Source: Hofstenia miamia
Taxonomy: Eukaryota > Xenacoelomorpha > Acoela
Reading direction: 5' to 3'
NCBI GenBank assembly: GCA_004352715.1
Contig: SCFE01000082.1
Location: 1,679,538-1,743,537 of the forward strand
Length of the DNA stretch: 64,000 nt
Below the pieces are notes generated by a model. The model was not told where the DNA came from, did no database searches, and saw nothing but the letters and a program-made list of their open reading frames with translations. This document shows positions 33,924 through 45,149 of the stretch, piece by piece. Made by a program: the position numbers and the translations under genes. Each line of letters starts with the position of its first letter. The stretch's first letter is position 1.

Positions 33924-34099
33924 AACAACATCAAAGTCAAAAGAAGAACTATGCCCCAGAGGGCTTCAAAAAATAAATCTAAATATAACCATGAAATATT
34001 GGATATAAATTTATTAACTGAATTTAGGCTAGAAAATGAAGTGAACAATGAGAAGCCAGAGTTGACGACCACTAAAAAGCAGAAGAGTACAGAGAAGAA

Positions 34100-34480
34100 C
34101 TCCACAATCTGATTGCCAAATAAAGGGCATGAGGACAGACCACCCAACAACTAGAGGAAAAAGAATCAGAAGGAGAACTCTGCAATCTGATTACCAATTA
34201 AAGGGTATGCAGATAGAGTCAACCAAAAAACCAAAACTCAGAAAAGAACAAACTCACCCAAATGTCAATTAAAGGGCAGGCAGGTAAACAAGGGTCGACA
34301 ACAACACACTGGGCGTCAACTAAAGGGCGCAAAGTTACAACAATCAACTGCAAAGCTGGAAACACAAAAACACACACCTCCAGCAAAACTTGATGCCAAC
34401 TGAAGGGCAGAGAACCAACCAGTCCTCATCTGCAACTAAAGGCAGGAGGTACCAAGATCTGTGATCAATAAAAGGATCCA
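34100..34480 (+). repeat. Seven CAAYTAAAGGGCA repeats after integrase
   Basis: The core CCAAYTAAAGGGCA occurs, with variation, at about 34116, 34193, 34264, 34314, 34394, 34431 and 34463. The first two lie in a longer 55-60 bp repeat (CTGCAATCTGATTACCAATT and a close copy). The purine-rich AAAGGGCAGG words look like polypurine tracts, the plus-strand primer sites expected between pol and the 3' LTR. No LTR edge is clear beside them. Confidence 0.6.
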
Positions 34481-34549
34481 GATATCAAACAAATCAGTGA
34501 TGACATAGAAATAGGACAGCCCTAGATAACAACAAGAAACCTGGCGAGA

Positions 34550-35125
34550 AGAGAACAAGCTGAAACTCTAGAGGTCATAAAGAAAGTAGAGGCAGCTGGT
34601 GTGAACCAAATAATAACAAAAGAAATGAAATAGTACCTAAAAGAATATCCACAATGTGCATACACAAAGACAACAAATTGCTCAGAGATAATGAGAAAAG
34701 AAGGTCAAAACTGCCCAATCAAAATAATTGAGATGGTAAGCAAATCTCAAGAAGATATTCAACTGGAAGACATGCTCTTACAGTTGACTGCAATAGTGTT
34801 AACACCTAACACACACAGAGAGATTGACAAAATCAATCTGGAGAAATGGGGCAACACAACAGCCAGTGAAATCACTTGGGTAGATACAGATGACAAGAGA
34901 CTATTAGTCAAAATAACTGTCAAATGTCAACAAAAAGACAACATCATCCAACAAGTATATGGAGAGGTATATGAAAAAGACACAAATTCACTCATAAAAC
35001 TTTTATGCACAGAAGCCTTGACACAAAAAGAAATAAGCTTAGCATCTGGGAAGAAGAACTGGAACATTGAAGATAAGGACTGGTGAAAATTGGTAAAGGA
35101 AGTTGATGTTCTGCTGGAATTTTTT
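34550..35125 (+). pseudogene. Gag-like ORF downstream of integrase
   Basis: Open frame 34691-35086 (131 codons), with traces from about 34550 (RREQAETLEVIKKVEAAGVN). It reads DIQLEDMLLQLTAIVLTPNT, INLEKWGNTTASEITWVDTD and YEKDTNSLIKLLCTEALTQK. It is homologous by eye to the minus-strand ORF at 27.4-28.0 kb. It lies on the same strand as pol but 3' of it, the reverse of normal gag-pol order. Either this family carries such a protein after integrase, or it is the 5' part of another copy abutting the first. Cut at about 35125, where minus-strand element sequence begins. Confidence 0.45.
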
Positions 35126-35129
35126 CAGT

Positions 35130-36500
35130 GGTGATAATTGCGCCTGTATGGGTTGTAGGAGTCAATTTTTAACTTGTCTTGCGATGGGAGTGATTGCAAT
35201 TTCATAGCATCTTTGGCGTGCAATGCTGTAGCATTTGCTTTTTGTGATGGGTAGTTCCAGGTTGTGGTTGTCTGTTAGACAGATTGATAGGACCCATAGT
35301 GCTGGTTTTGTTGGAATTTCGGGAATCTGTTTGTTGATGATTAATTGGTAGTGGAAGTCTTTTTTGACGTTAAAATCAGCTGCTTGATGATTTCCGCAAG
35401 TAGTTTTTCAGTTTTTTCGTTGTAGTGGTATGAGGGCAATTCAATGTGAATTGTTGGCCAAGTTTCATTGGTAATGTGTTTAGCTTTTAGAGTTGACCAA
35501 CATTCGTTAATTTCATTGATTGTAGCTTGTTTCTCTTGGAAAGCAAAGCGTGTTTCTAATTTGGTGACTTCAATGGGTAGAGAGGTTGTATCCATGATTT
35601 CTATTGTTTGTTGTAGGAGCATTGCATTGATTGCTAACCTTTGCTCTGTGATAATATGATATTGGGGCATTGAGTGATGCATGAGAATGTTGATTAGTAT
35701 GAGTTTTGTAACTGAAGGCGTTTTCTCAACTGCTGTTCTTGCTAGCATCATTTTTCTGATGATGAAAAATGACTCAAGGTAGCTTTCTAGGTAGAAGAAG
35801 TTGACATTAATGGAATAAGTGTACGCTTCTATGAGGATAAGATTGATTCATTGAACGAGTTTGGGATCGTCTTTCTCATGGGTTTTAATGATGTAGATGA
35901 GGTTCAGTGTTGACCAGTCAATGTTGAGGCATTCTAGGCTTTTACATTGTCTTCTATTTTTTAGTAGTTTTAGAACTGTTTTGAGATGGATGTTATCATC
36001 GAATGTAATGTGTACTGTGCTGCGGTAGTAATCTCTGCTGATTTTTGGTAGGAATGAGTCAGTTTAGAATATGATTGTGTTTACCTTAGGCGTTTGTCTT
36101 TGTCAATGACTGTTGGAAGAGCTTTGCTGGTTACTTTGTTTCCTCTGATTGTTAGTACTTTTGATATTGGGGTACCTGTTTTTTTCAGAGATGTTGTGAT
36201 GCATAGCGTAGCGGCACCAGCGTGATGTGATGAAGTAAGGGTGGGTAGTTTCGCCTCAGATTAGAGATAGTTTTTGTTGACGTTCTGCAAAGTGAGAGTC
36301 TTGGCGGCTGCTTGTTGATGACGTTAGAGGGGGTATCTGACTGAGGATATGTCTTTTTACTGGAATTAATGTAGAGGGTTCTGTAACCCATTTGTATGCT
36401 GTTGATGTTGATGTCATAGGTTGCTGCTCGTTGTTGGTAGCTGAGGACGTCCTGCAGCTAGAGACTTCCAAGATGATATTGCGACCACTGAAGGACACTG
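35130..36500 (-). pseudogene. Unrecognised ORF region downstream of minus-strand integrase
   Basis: The main frame is 35751-35341 (MMLARTAVEKTPSVTKLILI, TNETWPTIHIELPSYHYNEK, TEKLLAEIIKQLILTSKKTS), with coding-like traces upstream to 36500 (RDYYRSTVHITFDDNIHLKT) and a Q/T/S-rich stretch at 36498-36256. Mostly alpha-helical; no signal peptide, transmembrane segment or zinc knuckle, so it is not an obvious env. It occupies the slot after integrase, as does the gag-like ORF of the plus-strand element. I cannot name the family. Several frame breaks. Confidence 0.35.
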
Positions 36501-36564
36501 AGGACGTCCTGCAAGGAGATTCAGGTGGACTCGATTGCTGATTAGAAGTTTTCGGGCGATGAGC

Positions 36565-37951
36565 TCAATGAGGCTCATTGTGACTGCCTTCCATATCTTG
36601 ATCAGTGGTATCTAAAGGCAATGAAGCAATGTTAATTGACCACTCATTATTTAATATATTAGATTTAGCAATGCATTTAGGCTGTGTGCGCAAACTAATA
36701 GGGGAAGAAATATGTGTTTTATATTCGTCATCAAATGATTCTTCTGATAATTTTTTGCATCCAGGTGTGAGATAGAATTCGTTGTTCTCAGATTTGATTA
36801 GTTCGAATTCATTGATGTTCAATATTCTTGCATGTTCAATATTGCGGGATGTTCTTTTTATGTTTTGAAAATGAGTGATTTTTTTGTTGTCCAATTCGTA
36901 GTTATTGTGTGGGAGTACTTTCGTTATTGTCCAAGGGCCTTTCTAGTTGAATGCTAGTTTGCGTACTTGTTTTTCGTCAGTGATGACTCCAGGTGTGTAT
37001 ACAAATACTTTGTCCCTGATGTTGTGGGGCTCCCCATAGATTTTTCTGCTAAATTGTTGCTTTTGTCTTATTGTGCTCTTTTCCGATTGAACGCACATAG
37101 ATTTGTGTGTCTTCACTAGTTTTTCGATAAGTTGTTTGACTTAGTTGTTGTCAATCTCGCCACTGTAGCCTCGGAATAGCATAGAGATGGGTGTTGGGGC
37201 TATGTGCCCTAACATAGCTTTGTATGGTGAGATTTTTGTCGTGGAGTGAGTAGATGTATTGTAATAATATTCTATCATCAGTAGTATTTCTCTCCATTGT
37301 TTTCTGCCTACATGAGATGTTATGGTGTGCATGAGTTTGAGGAGGGTTTGATTAACTCTCTCGACTGCTCCATTCGCTTGTGGGTGATTTATGGTGGTAT
37401 GAGTATGGAGAACTTCTAATTTGTTAGCCAATGATTGGAAAAGAGAGCTTTCGAATTGCTTTCCTTGGTCTGTGATTAACTGAGTCATAGGGCCAAATAC
37501 ACACACCCAATTTTTGATGATGGCTTCTGCTACTGTGGTTGCTTTGATGTTGCATAGAGGTATTATTTTGCAATATTTTGTGAAGTGATCTACCATTATT
37601 AGTACGTACGAATATCCCTCGTCATCTTTAGAGAGTTGTTTGATGTCTGCATTGACAATTGATTCTAAGGAGGCTCATTGACCAGGGAAACGAGATAGTT
37701 TGTAGTATGCATGATTGGCATTTATTAATAATTTCTTCGATTGCTGGACGTAGGTACGTTGTAACAAAGTTTTCATGGATTGTGAGTTCAGTTTGATAGA
37801 CTCCTTTATGTCCTTGTTCATGGACCTTCTTTATGATATCCCATTTGTAGTATTTGGGTAGAGCAATGAGGTTGCGGGTAGTTGCTGTGGCATATAAGAT
37901 GTTAGACTCGGTGAGTTTCCAATTGTGTTTTTGGTAATATTTGTTAGCCAT
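36565..37951 (-). pseudogene. Gypsy-like integrase (minus-strand element)
   Basis: Frame 37951-37628 holds the zinc-binding N-terminus (KVHEQGHKGVYQTELTIHEN ... CQSC). Frame 37596-37141 holds the core: MVDHFTKYCKIIPL, LITDQGKQFESSLFQSLANK with the second acidic residue, ANGAVERVNQTLLKLMHT with the glutamate, and KISPYKAMLG. After a gap with stops, 36894-36565 is the C-terminal tail (HFQNIKRTSRNIEH). It is the better preserved of the two related integrases, with few breaks in the core. It faces the plus-strand element tail to tail. Confidence 0.85.
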
Positions 37952-37972
37952 GATGAACGTGGGGTTGTGGAG

Positions 37973-38637
37973 TCATTGAATTATTTGACATAGGGTTTTA
38001 TTGTTGGCTTGAGCTTTGGCTATTTCTTCTGCTGTTATTTCTTCTTTGATGTATATCGATAGTATTGGTTTTATTGGGTGACCATTTCTGTCAGCGTTTA
38101 TATCAGGTAATTCTTTATACTGACATTGTGGATTGAATTGAAAGTGGCATGGTGGACCTTGTTCTTTTTTTAGATCTCTCTGGTATTGCGGTAGAGCGGT
38201 CCATATGTCTGCGTTTTTGTGCAGGTTTCCTTTCCTATGTTGAATGGAGAAGTTGTAGTCATGTAGATATTCGATCCATCTGGCAATTATGGTTGAGTGA
38301 TCTCCGGCATATTTTTTAGCCAGCATAGGCTACAGTTATCTGTGCGCACTGTGAATTTTTTTTCTCCGATTAGAAAATGGCGGAATTTCTTTAAGGATTT
38401 AATGAGGGCCAACATTTCTAGTTTAGTGGCACTGTAGTTTTGTTCACTTTTCTGAAGTTTCCTGCTGAACCATTGGATTGGTTTTTCTACACCATTTTGG
38501 ATTTGGCTTAATTTTGCCCCAATGGCAACTGTACTTACGTCACAATCTAATACGAACGGGTCTTTAGGTGTGGGGAGTTTAATGAATCGATTTTTTTGAT
38601 ATCTTTTTTAGGTTGTCTAGTTCGTCCTGATGTTTCC
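37973..38637 (-). pseudogene. Gypsy-like RNase H (minus-strand element)
   Basis: Traces from 38637 (WKHQDELDNLKK) through FVLDCDVSTVAIGAKLSQIQ, IQWFSRKLQKSEQNYSATKL, EMLALI and FTVRTDNCSL show an RNase H with its acidic residues. Open frame 38326-37973 continues with LAKKYAGDHSTIIARWIEYL and HRKGNLHKNADI. The reverse transcriptase that should precede it is gone: the element is cut at about 38637, where LINE A begins. Confidence 0.8.
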
Positions 38638-38699
38638 ATCAAGAAAGCCTTTGACAATGTAAATCACTACATTTTATTTGAAAAATTTAACAATATTTA

Positions 38700-39897
38700 T
38701 TTATTTATTTACTTACTTATAAAGTTAATGCTTTCTACAATATAGAGAAAAAGTGTACAGAAAGCCACTATTAAGTAATAACTTAATTGTTTCTATTTCT
38801 TTGTTGCAGAGGTAAAGATAGTGATATTTCTTGGTTACTATAATAGTGCATTTTAGTTTCGAAAAGTATTTTCTATGGATAGTTAAATGAGCTCTTAGTC
38901 ATTAATTTTAAATTGATAATAGAAGAATGATGTTATTTGTATTTATTGAAGTAATTCTTTGATTGGTAAGATAATTCTTTGTTGGAGCATTCTTGATAAA
39001 ATTAGTCACTTTAAACAATTGGAACTTTTTTTCAAATCGAATATCTTTAACCAATTTATTCCATAATTTTACTGCAATATTTATCAAGGAATTCTTCATA
39101 ATTTTGCTTCTAAATTGCTTGCAATGATATGTACCTCCTTTAATATTATATGTTAGGGAGATCTTATCTTCATTATTTATAAAATATTTCCAAGATCTTT
39201 TGTTGCATGATATCATCTATATATAATAACATATAATCTTTTGCTAATCTTCTTGTAAGTCGATTATTATTGCTATATATAATTTTGTTCATCCAATTGA
39301 AAATCTTATTTAATTTTCTTTTAGAATTTTCACATCGATTTGTTAGAAAGTAACAAGAATATGTATATTTTGATACAACCATTGACTTAAATAACATTGC
39401 GATCCATTTTCTTGATAATAAATCTGTTATTTTTTTAATTAACTTGATGGTACCAGCCATTTTTTGAATTAAAGAATTTATATAATCTTTGAATTTTAGT
39501 TGATTGTCAATTAGCACTCCTAAATATTTTATTCTTGGTTGCTCCATTATTTCTTTGTTGTTAAGATACAATTTTGTCTTTGTTTCGCCTTTTGTGAATT
39601 TATTTATTTGCATAAAAGTATTTTTTTTAATATTTAGAGACATCATGTTTTTGTTATAATAGTCATGTATAAGATATAAATTGGATTGTAGTTCATCGAT
39701 GTTTGTTGTATAGATTAATGTATCATCTGCATATAACATAAATTTTTCATTTATATGTTTAGAAATATCATTTATATAGATATTAATCAACAAAGGACCC
39801 AAAACAGAACCTTGCATAACACCCCTTTCAATTTTTAAAAGATCTGATGATTCTTTTTTAAATTGCACAAATTGATATCTATTATTTAAGTAATCAT
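38700..39897 (-). mobile_element. LINE B inserted in LINE A
   Basis: Flanked by a 9-bp target duplication CAATATTTA (38691-38699 and 39898-39906). The 3' end carries an (AAAT)n-like tail (38700-38712 on the plus strand as TTTATTTATTTAC). It holds the C-terminal half of a LINE ORF2: frame 39868-39173 with RGVMQGSVLGPLLINIYIND, MLYADDTLIY (catalytic YADD), IKYLGVLIDNQLKFKDYINS and the following helical region. One frameshift near 39200 leads to 39216-38908 (LINIAVKLWNKLVKDI). 5'-truncated at insertion, and the longest nearly open RT in the window. Confidence 0.85.
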
Positions 39898-40838
39898 CAA
39901 TATTTAAATCCGTACATCATTAATTTTTTTGATAGTTTTATTGGGAATAGACAACAAATGGTTAAATATAATAACAGACTTTCGGATATGGAAAAGATCA
40001 ACAAAGGTGTTCCTCAAGGTTCTGTTTGTGGCCCACTTCTGTTCAATATATGTATTGATTCTTTAAATTGTGTCTCTTTTAATATTACAAATGGTTCTAT
40101 TATTAAGCATGCTGATGATACACTGATTTGTATTCCAACTCTTGAAAATTTAGACTTACCACATTCAATTAATGATAAGATCAAATCTTGGTATGAGGAA
40201 AACAAATTTGAAATTATAGAATGTCGCTGGAAATGATTATACCATTGAAGAGAAAATTTGTTGATAATATGTCTAAAATTGATTGCTATTCCTCAGTAAC
40301 AACAATGAAATATCTTGGATTTACCATAAATAACAAGCTTTCATTTAAAAAAACATATTGCTCAAGTTTAAAAAAGATCAATGAGAAATTTCTATATAAT
40401 ATTAAAGGTAAAAAGATTTTTAAATCAAGATGAAACTGAAATTTTATTTAATTCCCTAGTAAATTCTATTGTAATTTACAGCATACAAGTATATGCAGGT
40501 GAATCAAAAACATCTTTATCTAAGCCTAACAACATATAGATGTAAGCGTTTAAATATAAACTTATTACTAAAAAATTAAATATTTTTAACATCATTAAAG
40601 CAAAAGACAAAGCATTACATCAACACATTGAATACTCTCAAAAACAATCACTAAAACAATTCATTAGCAAAAGAACTGAATACGCTACATTAAAATTCAG
40701 AAAAAACAATCCACCGAAATTATTCTCATCAAAGACCATATTCCCGGATCGATATTTCTCATGTTATTAATTATTTTATTTTTTTAGTTTTGTAGTTTGT
40801 AGTGTAGTTTACTGTATTGTAAGCTTAAATAAAGTTTA

Positions 40839-40882
40839 TTATTATTATTATTGTTATTATTATTATTATTATTATTATTAAG
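40839..40882. repeat. (ATT)n microsatellite, LINE A tail
   Basis: About 14 ATT units with one G interruption. It marks the 3' end of LINE A. Confidence 0.85.
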
Positions 40883-40889
40883 TTTAGTG

Positions 40890-42338
40890 GATATTTTCTA
40901 TATTGCTTGTGAAAATTTACGTCTATTTCATACATCTATAGTGTTTCAGTTTATCGAAATATTTGTCAACTTTGTATTTGGATATTACCAGAAAATGAGT
41001 TTTGCATCTATCAATTACTTTCCTTGAAGCATAGTGCTGCATGTTTAAACATTGTTCCAACAAACTCGTATTAAGTGAAATTTGTCATCAATTATATCCT
41101 AGAAATCTAAAATAAAAATTTTGTCAAAAAATTAGTTTTGCTCAATTTAGTTTTGTCAAAAATATTTCGTCACTAGATGGCGTCCAATAGAATCAGTCCA
41201 TTTCCATATGGCAAATGGTCACAGATGTTACAAGAACTTCAGGGTGTCCCATTTAACGGATTCGTGCCCATCTTAACTACTAATATCATCTTTCCGGAAT
41301 TTTCACAAAGTACTTTGACATATCACTAAGGTAGAAAATAGAAAAGTCCATTTTCAAGTTGCACTATAATTGTGTTACCATACTTTTTGCTAATATGTAC
41401 AGCGTCCAGAATTGTAAGCTAAATATTTTTGGTAGGTTGCTAGCCGGATTTGCATTTCAAAAAATATGCGTTCAGGTCTGTGTGTTAACATCGTTTAAAT
41501 GCTCTAGAATGTAATCATCATTTGTATTAATGATGGGAACAGAGCCATTAATAATTGATGGATGTCTTCTCTTGCATTAGAGGGTTATAGCTGGATGATG
41601 GTGGAATTGTACATAGCTCATCAAACAGACTACCTGGATGCTGTTTCAGTAGACATTTCACTAGATATTTAGAAGAATGAATTTGCGGAGACGAAAAATA
41701 TAATGATTTATCTTGTGATTTTGAGCGAATATATAGAGAGACTAACCAATAGAAATGCATAGTACAATCACGTGATGTGCAAACGGTAAAATTACATTTG
41801 TTAATTTAGCCTTCAATCAATATTGCAAAACTAATGAATGAGTCATATAAAAATGTATCTGTATAAAGTTTTTAATAATCTTTCATACATTAATTTATAA
41901 GCTTTTATGTTACAATATTTAGTGTGTTTATTAATTTTTTATTCCATACATTGTGCAATCATTTCAGAAAGTCGTAAAGTTTATATTTCAAATACAATGT
42001 AATTTGTAGAATGTCTTGAAATGTATATTTATATGCGATATTACACCATTTATACTTCAAAATGTGGAAATAAAATCTGAATTTACAACAAAGAATTGTC
42101 GTATTTATGATTATGTATGTTTTTCTTTCTCATCTTGAAAGTTTATACTAATACCGTGATAAAATTTAGATACTACTGTGTGAAATTCATAACGTCCAAC
42201 TACTCATTGCGTATGTTTTTTACACCATTCCCTTCCCAACATGAGCTTATGACGAATATTATCATTGTTCATTGAACTGTAGATGAATAATTAGATGAAC
42301 TTTATCATCAGTTATTAGTGCATTTTATATTGTCTTTG
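40890..42338. other. Non-coding stretch
   Basis: Nothing recognised beyond AT-rich sequence. The frame at 41548-41760 is not protein-like. Confidence 0.4.
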
Positions 42339-42339
42339 T

Positions 42340-43934
42340 AAATATAAGATAAGATAAGATATTCTTTATTCAGATAAATATTGACAATTAAAAACTGATA
42401 ATTTATCTGAATAGCGTCAAAAATATACAAACATACATACAAATACATACAAAAGCAAAGTATACTATACAATAAATCTAACAGGCTAGGGAGAAATTAC
42501 TAGGAGATTTCAAGTACGGGTTGTTGAGTAATCATTGTTGTAGAATTTGTATCCTAGCCATGATTGTCCTGAGATATACTTTTGCTTAAGATAAATTTTA
42601 ATTTGTTTCTTAAAAGCTCTTAGTTTTTCAATATTCTTTATCTCTTTAGGTAATGAATTCCATGTTCTGATAGCGGTATTAATAAATGATTCTTTCAAGA
42701 GTTTTTTCTGTACTTAATGCAAGAAAAATGTTTTGATCTGGAGTTTTGTTTATGAATAAAACCAGGCATTGAAATCCTTTTTTAAAGGGGGAAATTTTTT
42801 ATGAGTTTTAAAAAAGTCAAAATAGTTTTTAAAAAGGCCAAGTTTCTTTGGAAAAAGGTTTATTTTGGAAAGTAGTCCTTTGTTTTGGGGGGAATTTTTT
42901 TTTGAGACATTAAGTGCCCATTTTAATTGCAAATCAAGTTTCTTTAAAAAAGCATCTTTTATATCAGTGAATAATATATTTGCATAATTTAGATGACTCA
43001 TTATAAATGCATGAAAAAATTGAATTATTGCACAAGCTGGTAATTGCATTACTATCATTAATATGTTTCTTATAGCAATAGCTAATTTTCGAACTATTGC
43101 ATTAATGTGAGATTCAAAATTTAGCTTAGAATCAAAAATTACTCCTAGGTACTTAAAATTATCTACAGTCGGGATGCTAGTATTATTGACATTAAGGGTT
43201 AAGGCTGAAACCTCGTGAATATTTTTAGTGGGCTGCAAAATACAAAATTCAGTTTTATCTTCATTTATAAACAACCTGTGCATCCTGAAATACGTACATA
43301 ATTTGTTACAATTTAATGCGTGGATTTATTATCACTGAATATGCGTGTATCATCGGCGTATTGAATTAAATTACAATCAGTTGTCATATGCATATCGTTT
43401 ACGTATATACTGAAAAGAAGGGGACCAAGAATTGTTCCTTGAGGAACACCATTATTAACAGGTAGCCAATCTGAAAAAACATCGCTAATCTTTACTCTCT
43501 GATATCTATGCTTCAAATAACTAGTTAACAAATTTCTGCTATTATAAGAAAATCCCATATGTGATAATTTTTCTATAAGTATGCTATGATTAATAGAATC
43601 GAAAGCTTTAGAAAGGTCTAAGCAAGCAATAGCAACGAATTTATTTGCATCAAGTGAAGATCTCCAATTCTCTGTAGCTTTTAAAAGTGCATCAGAAGTT
43701 GAAAAATTTTTTCGAAATCCAAATTGAGTATTTGACAAAAGATTATATTTATTTAGGTGTTCTGTTATTTGATCGTGCAATAATCTCTCGAATATTTTGC
43801 TTATTGGAGATGTTATTGAAATTGGCCTATAATTTTGCGCAAGTACAGGATCGTTTTTCTTAAAAATGGGAGTAACATGAGCAGTTTTTAAGTAATCCGG
43901 AAAGTAATTATTTTGTATGCATTCGTTAAATATA
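42340..43934 (-). mobile_element. LINE C copy 1 (CR1/Jockey-like), 5'-truncated
   Basis: ORF2 runs from about 43934 to 42511 with breaks. Frame 44092-43313 contains FPDYLKTAHVTPIFKKNDPV, QFGFRKNFSTSDALLK, ACLDLSKAFDSINHSILIEK, NGVPQGTILGPLLFSIYVND and LIQYADDTRIF. Then comes 43283-42750 (EDKTEFCILQPTKN, VDNFKYLGVIFDSKLNFESH) and a third frame 42698-42510 (INTAIRTWNSLPKEIKNIEK). The 3' UTR (42340-42510) holds a stem-loop and ends in ATCTT-type repeats (GATAAGATAAGATA on plus). All RT catalytic motifs are present but the frame is broken at least twice. A mariner element lies at its 5' edge. Confidence 0.85.
42369..42411 (-). other. 3' UTR stem-loop of LINE C, copy 1
   Basis: Perfect 11-bp arms TTCAGATAAAT and ATTTATCTGAA (42369-42379 and 42401-42411) around a 21-base loop, just before the tail. 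Conserved in copy 2 (52993-53034). A likely recognition site for the element's own reverse transcriptase. Confidence 0.6.
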
Positions 43935-44704
43935 CAGGGTGTTCGCGATCTCCCCACCGAAAAGTGATTGAAAAATAGAGCAGAGATTGCAATTTCGTAA
44001 AAAAACTGGCTTTCAGTGATGAGGCAACTTTCCATATAAACAGTGCAGTCAACTCCCATAATAGCTTCATCTACGCCAAGACAAATCCACATGCGACTTC
44101 CATAAAAACAATAAAGTCACGTGCATTAACATGTTGGACAATGATATCCAGACTTGTCTGTGCTTGATTTCTGGCTTTGGGGTGATATAAGAAATAGATT
44201 ATATCAAAATCCCACACCAAAAACAGTCGAGGAACTCAGGAGCAGATTGACAACACTTTTGACAAACTTGGATATAGAAGTTATTAAAAAAGCGTATAAT
44301 TCATTTCTCAACCGCTGCAATCTGTGTATTGAAAGTAATGGAGGACACATTGAACACTTGCTTTAATTTTATGTTTGTTGTNAGTCCAGACTTGTCTGTG
44401 CTTGATTTCTGGCTTTGGGGTGATATAAGAAATAGATTATATCAAAATCCCACACCAAAAACAGTCGAGGAACTCAGGAGCAGATTGACAACACTTTTGA
44501 CAAACTTGGATATAGAAGTTATTAAAAAAGCGTATAATTCATTTCTCAACCGCTGCAATCTGTGTATTGAAAGTAATGGAGGACACATTGAACACTTGCT
44601 TTAATTTTATGTTTGTTGTTAGTAATATCATTAGTGTTTATTTTAATCATTATTTTTCGTTATGATTGAGTTTAAAAAACGGCGGGGAGATCGCGAACAC
44701 CCTG
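43935..44704 (+). mobile_element. Mariner-type element, internally deleted
   Basis: Perfect 21-bp inverted repeats (CAGGGTGTTCGCGATCTCCC plus C at 43935-43955; reverse complement at 44684-44704) flanked by TA. The interior encodes a shortened transposase: LAFSDEATFHINSAVNSHNS with a core aspartate, directly followed after a deletion by SVLDFWLWGDIRNRLYQNPT and SNGGHIEHLL, the usual C-terminus. The second core aspartate is missing. A single N at 44382 is flanked by a 235-bp near-perfect duplication (44147-44381 and 44385-44619), probably an assembly product, so the real element may be near 530 bp. Confidence 0.85.
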
Positions 44705-45149
44705 TATAATACATTTTATGTTTCTTTTACTGTTCAGAATTCGCGAGAGAATATATTCAGTTTTGTTTGGCGTATGCTAGTCAGGTCAAAAGAAACACTT
44801 GTTCTTCAGCTGCTACCATTCACCTGAAGTTGTAGTTCTCATTTAAGATAATTTTTATTACTAGCAAAATTTCGTCGTGCATTTTAATAGACTTGAAATC
44901 AAGTGACCCTTAATGACCAATCGATAACTTGAGCTGCTCCAAACATATCAATTTCTAAAGATTTAAGAAGAAATGAGGGGATTATATTGAACAAGGCTTT
45001 TATCGTGATTTATGTACGTAGCAAAAGTTCAGAAAGTTACTTCTGATGTTTGATTGAATGGCACAGTAAGTTTTTTCAATGACCTCTTAGACATTTCATG
45101 CTTGCGCAATATATACAATAGCCACAATATCAGTTTTTATAGCGTGGGA

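Larger units (their letters stand above)
38638..40885 (+). mobile_element. LINE A, 5'-truncated, (ATT)n tail
   Basis: A non-LTR retrotransposon copy. It begins inside RT (KKAFDNVNHYILFEKFNNIY at 38638-38697), is interrupted by LINE B, and resumes at 39907 with NPYIINFFDSFIG and GVPQGSVCGPLLFNICIDSL. The catalytic box reads HADD, and the C-terminal domain follows in shifted frames (TMKYLGFTINNKLSFKKTYC, RKNNPPKLFSSKTIF). A 3' UTR of about 90 bp ends in an (ATT)n tract at 40839-40882. The style is that of the CR1/Jockey-like group. Frameshifted and inactive. Confidence 0.75.

Noticed and set aside
33926-34100. 3' LTR of the plus-strand gypsy element
   Set aside because: No terminal TG...CA edge and no second copy could be matched by eye.
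35341-35751. Retroviral-type envelope gene
   Set aside because: No signal peptide, transmembrane segment, furin-like site or cysteine pattern; the protein is helical and polar.
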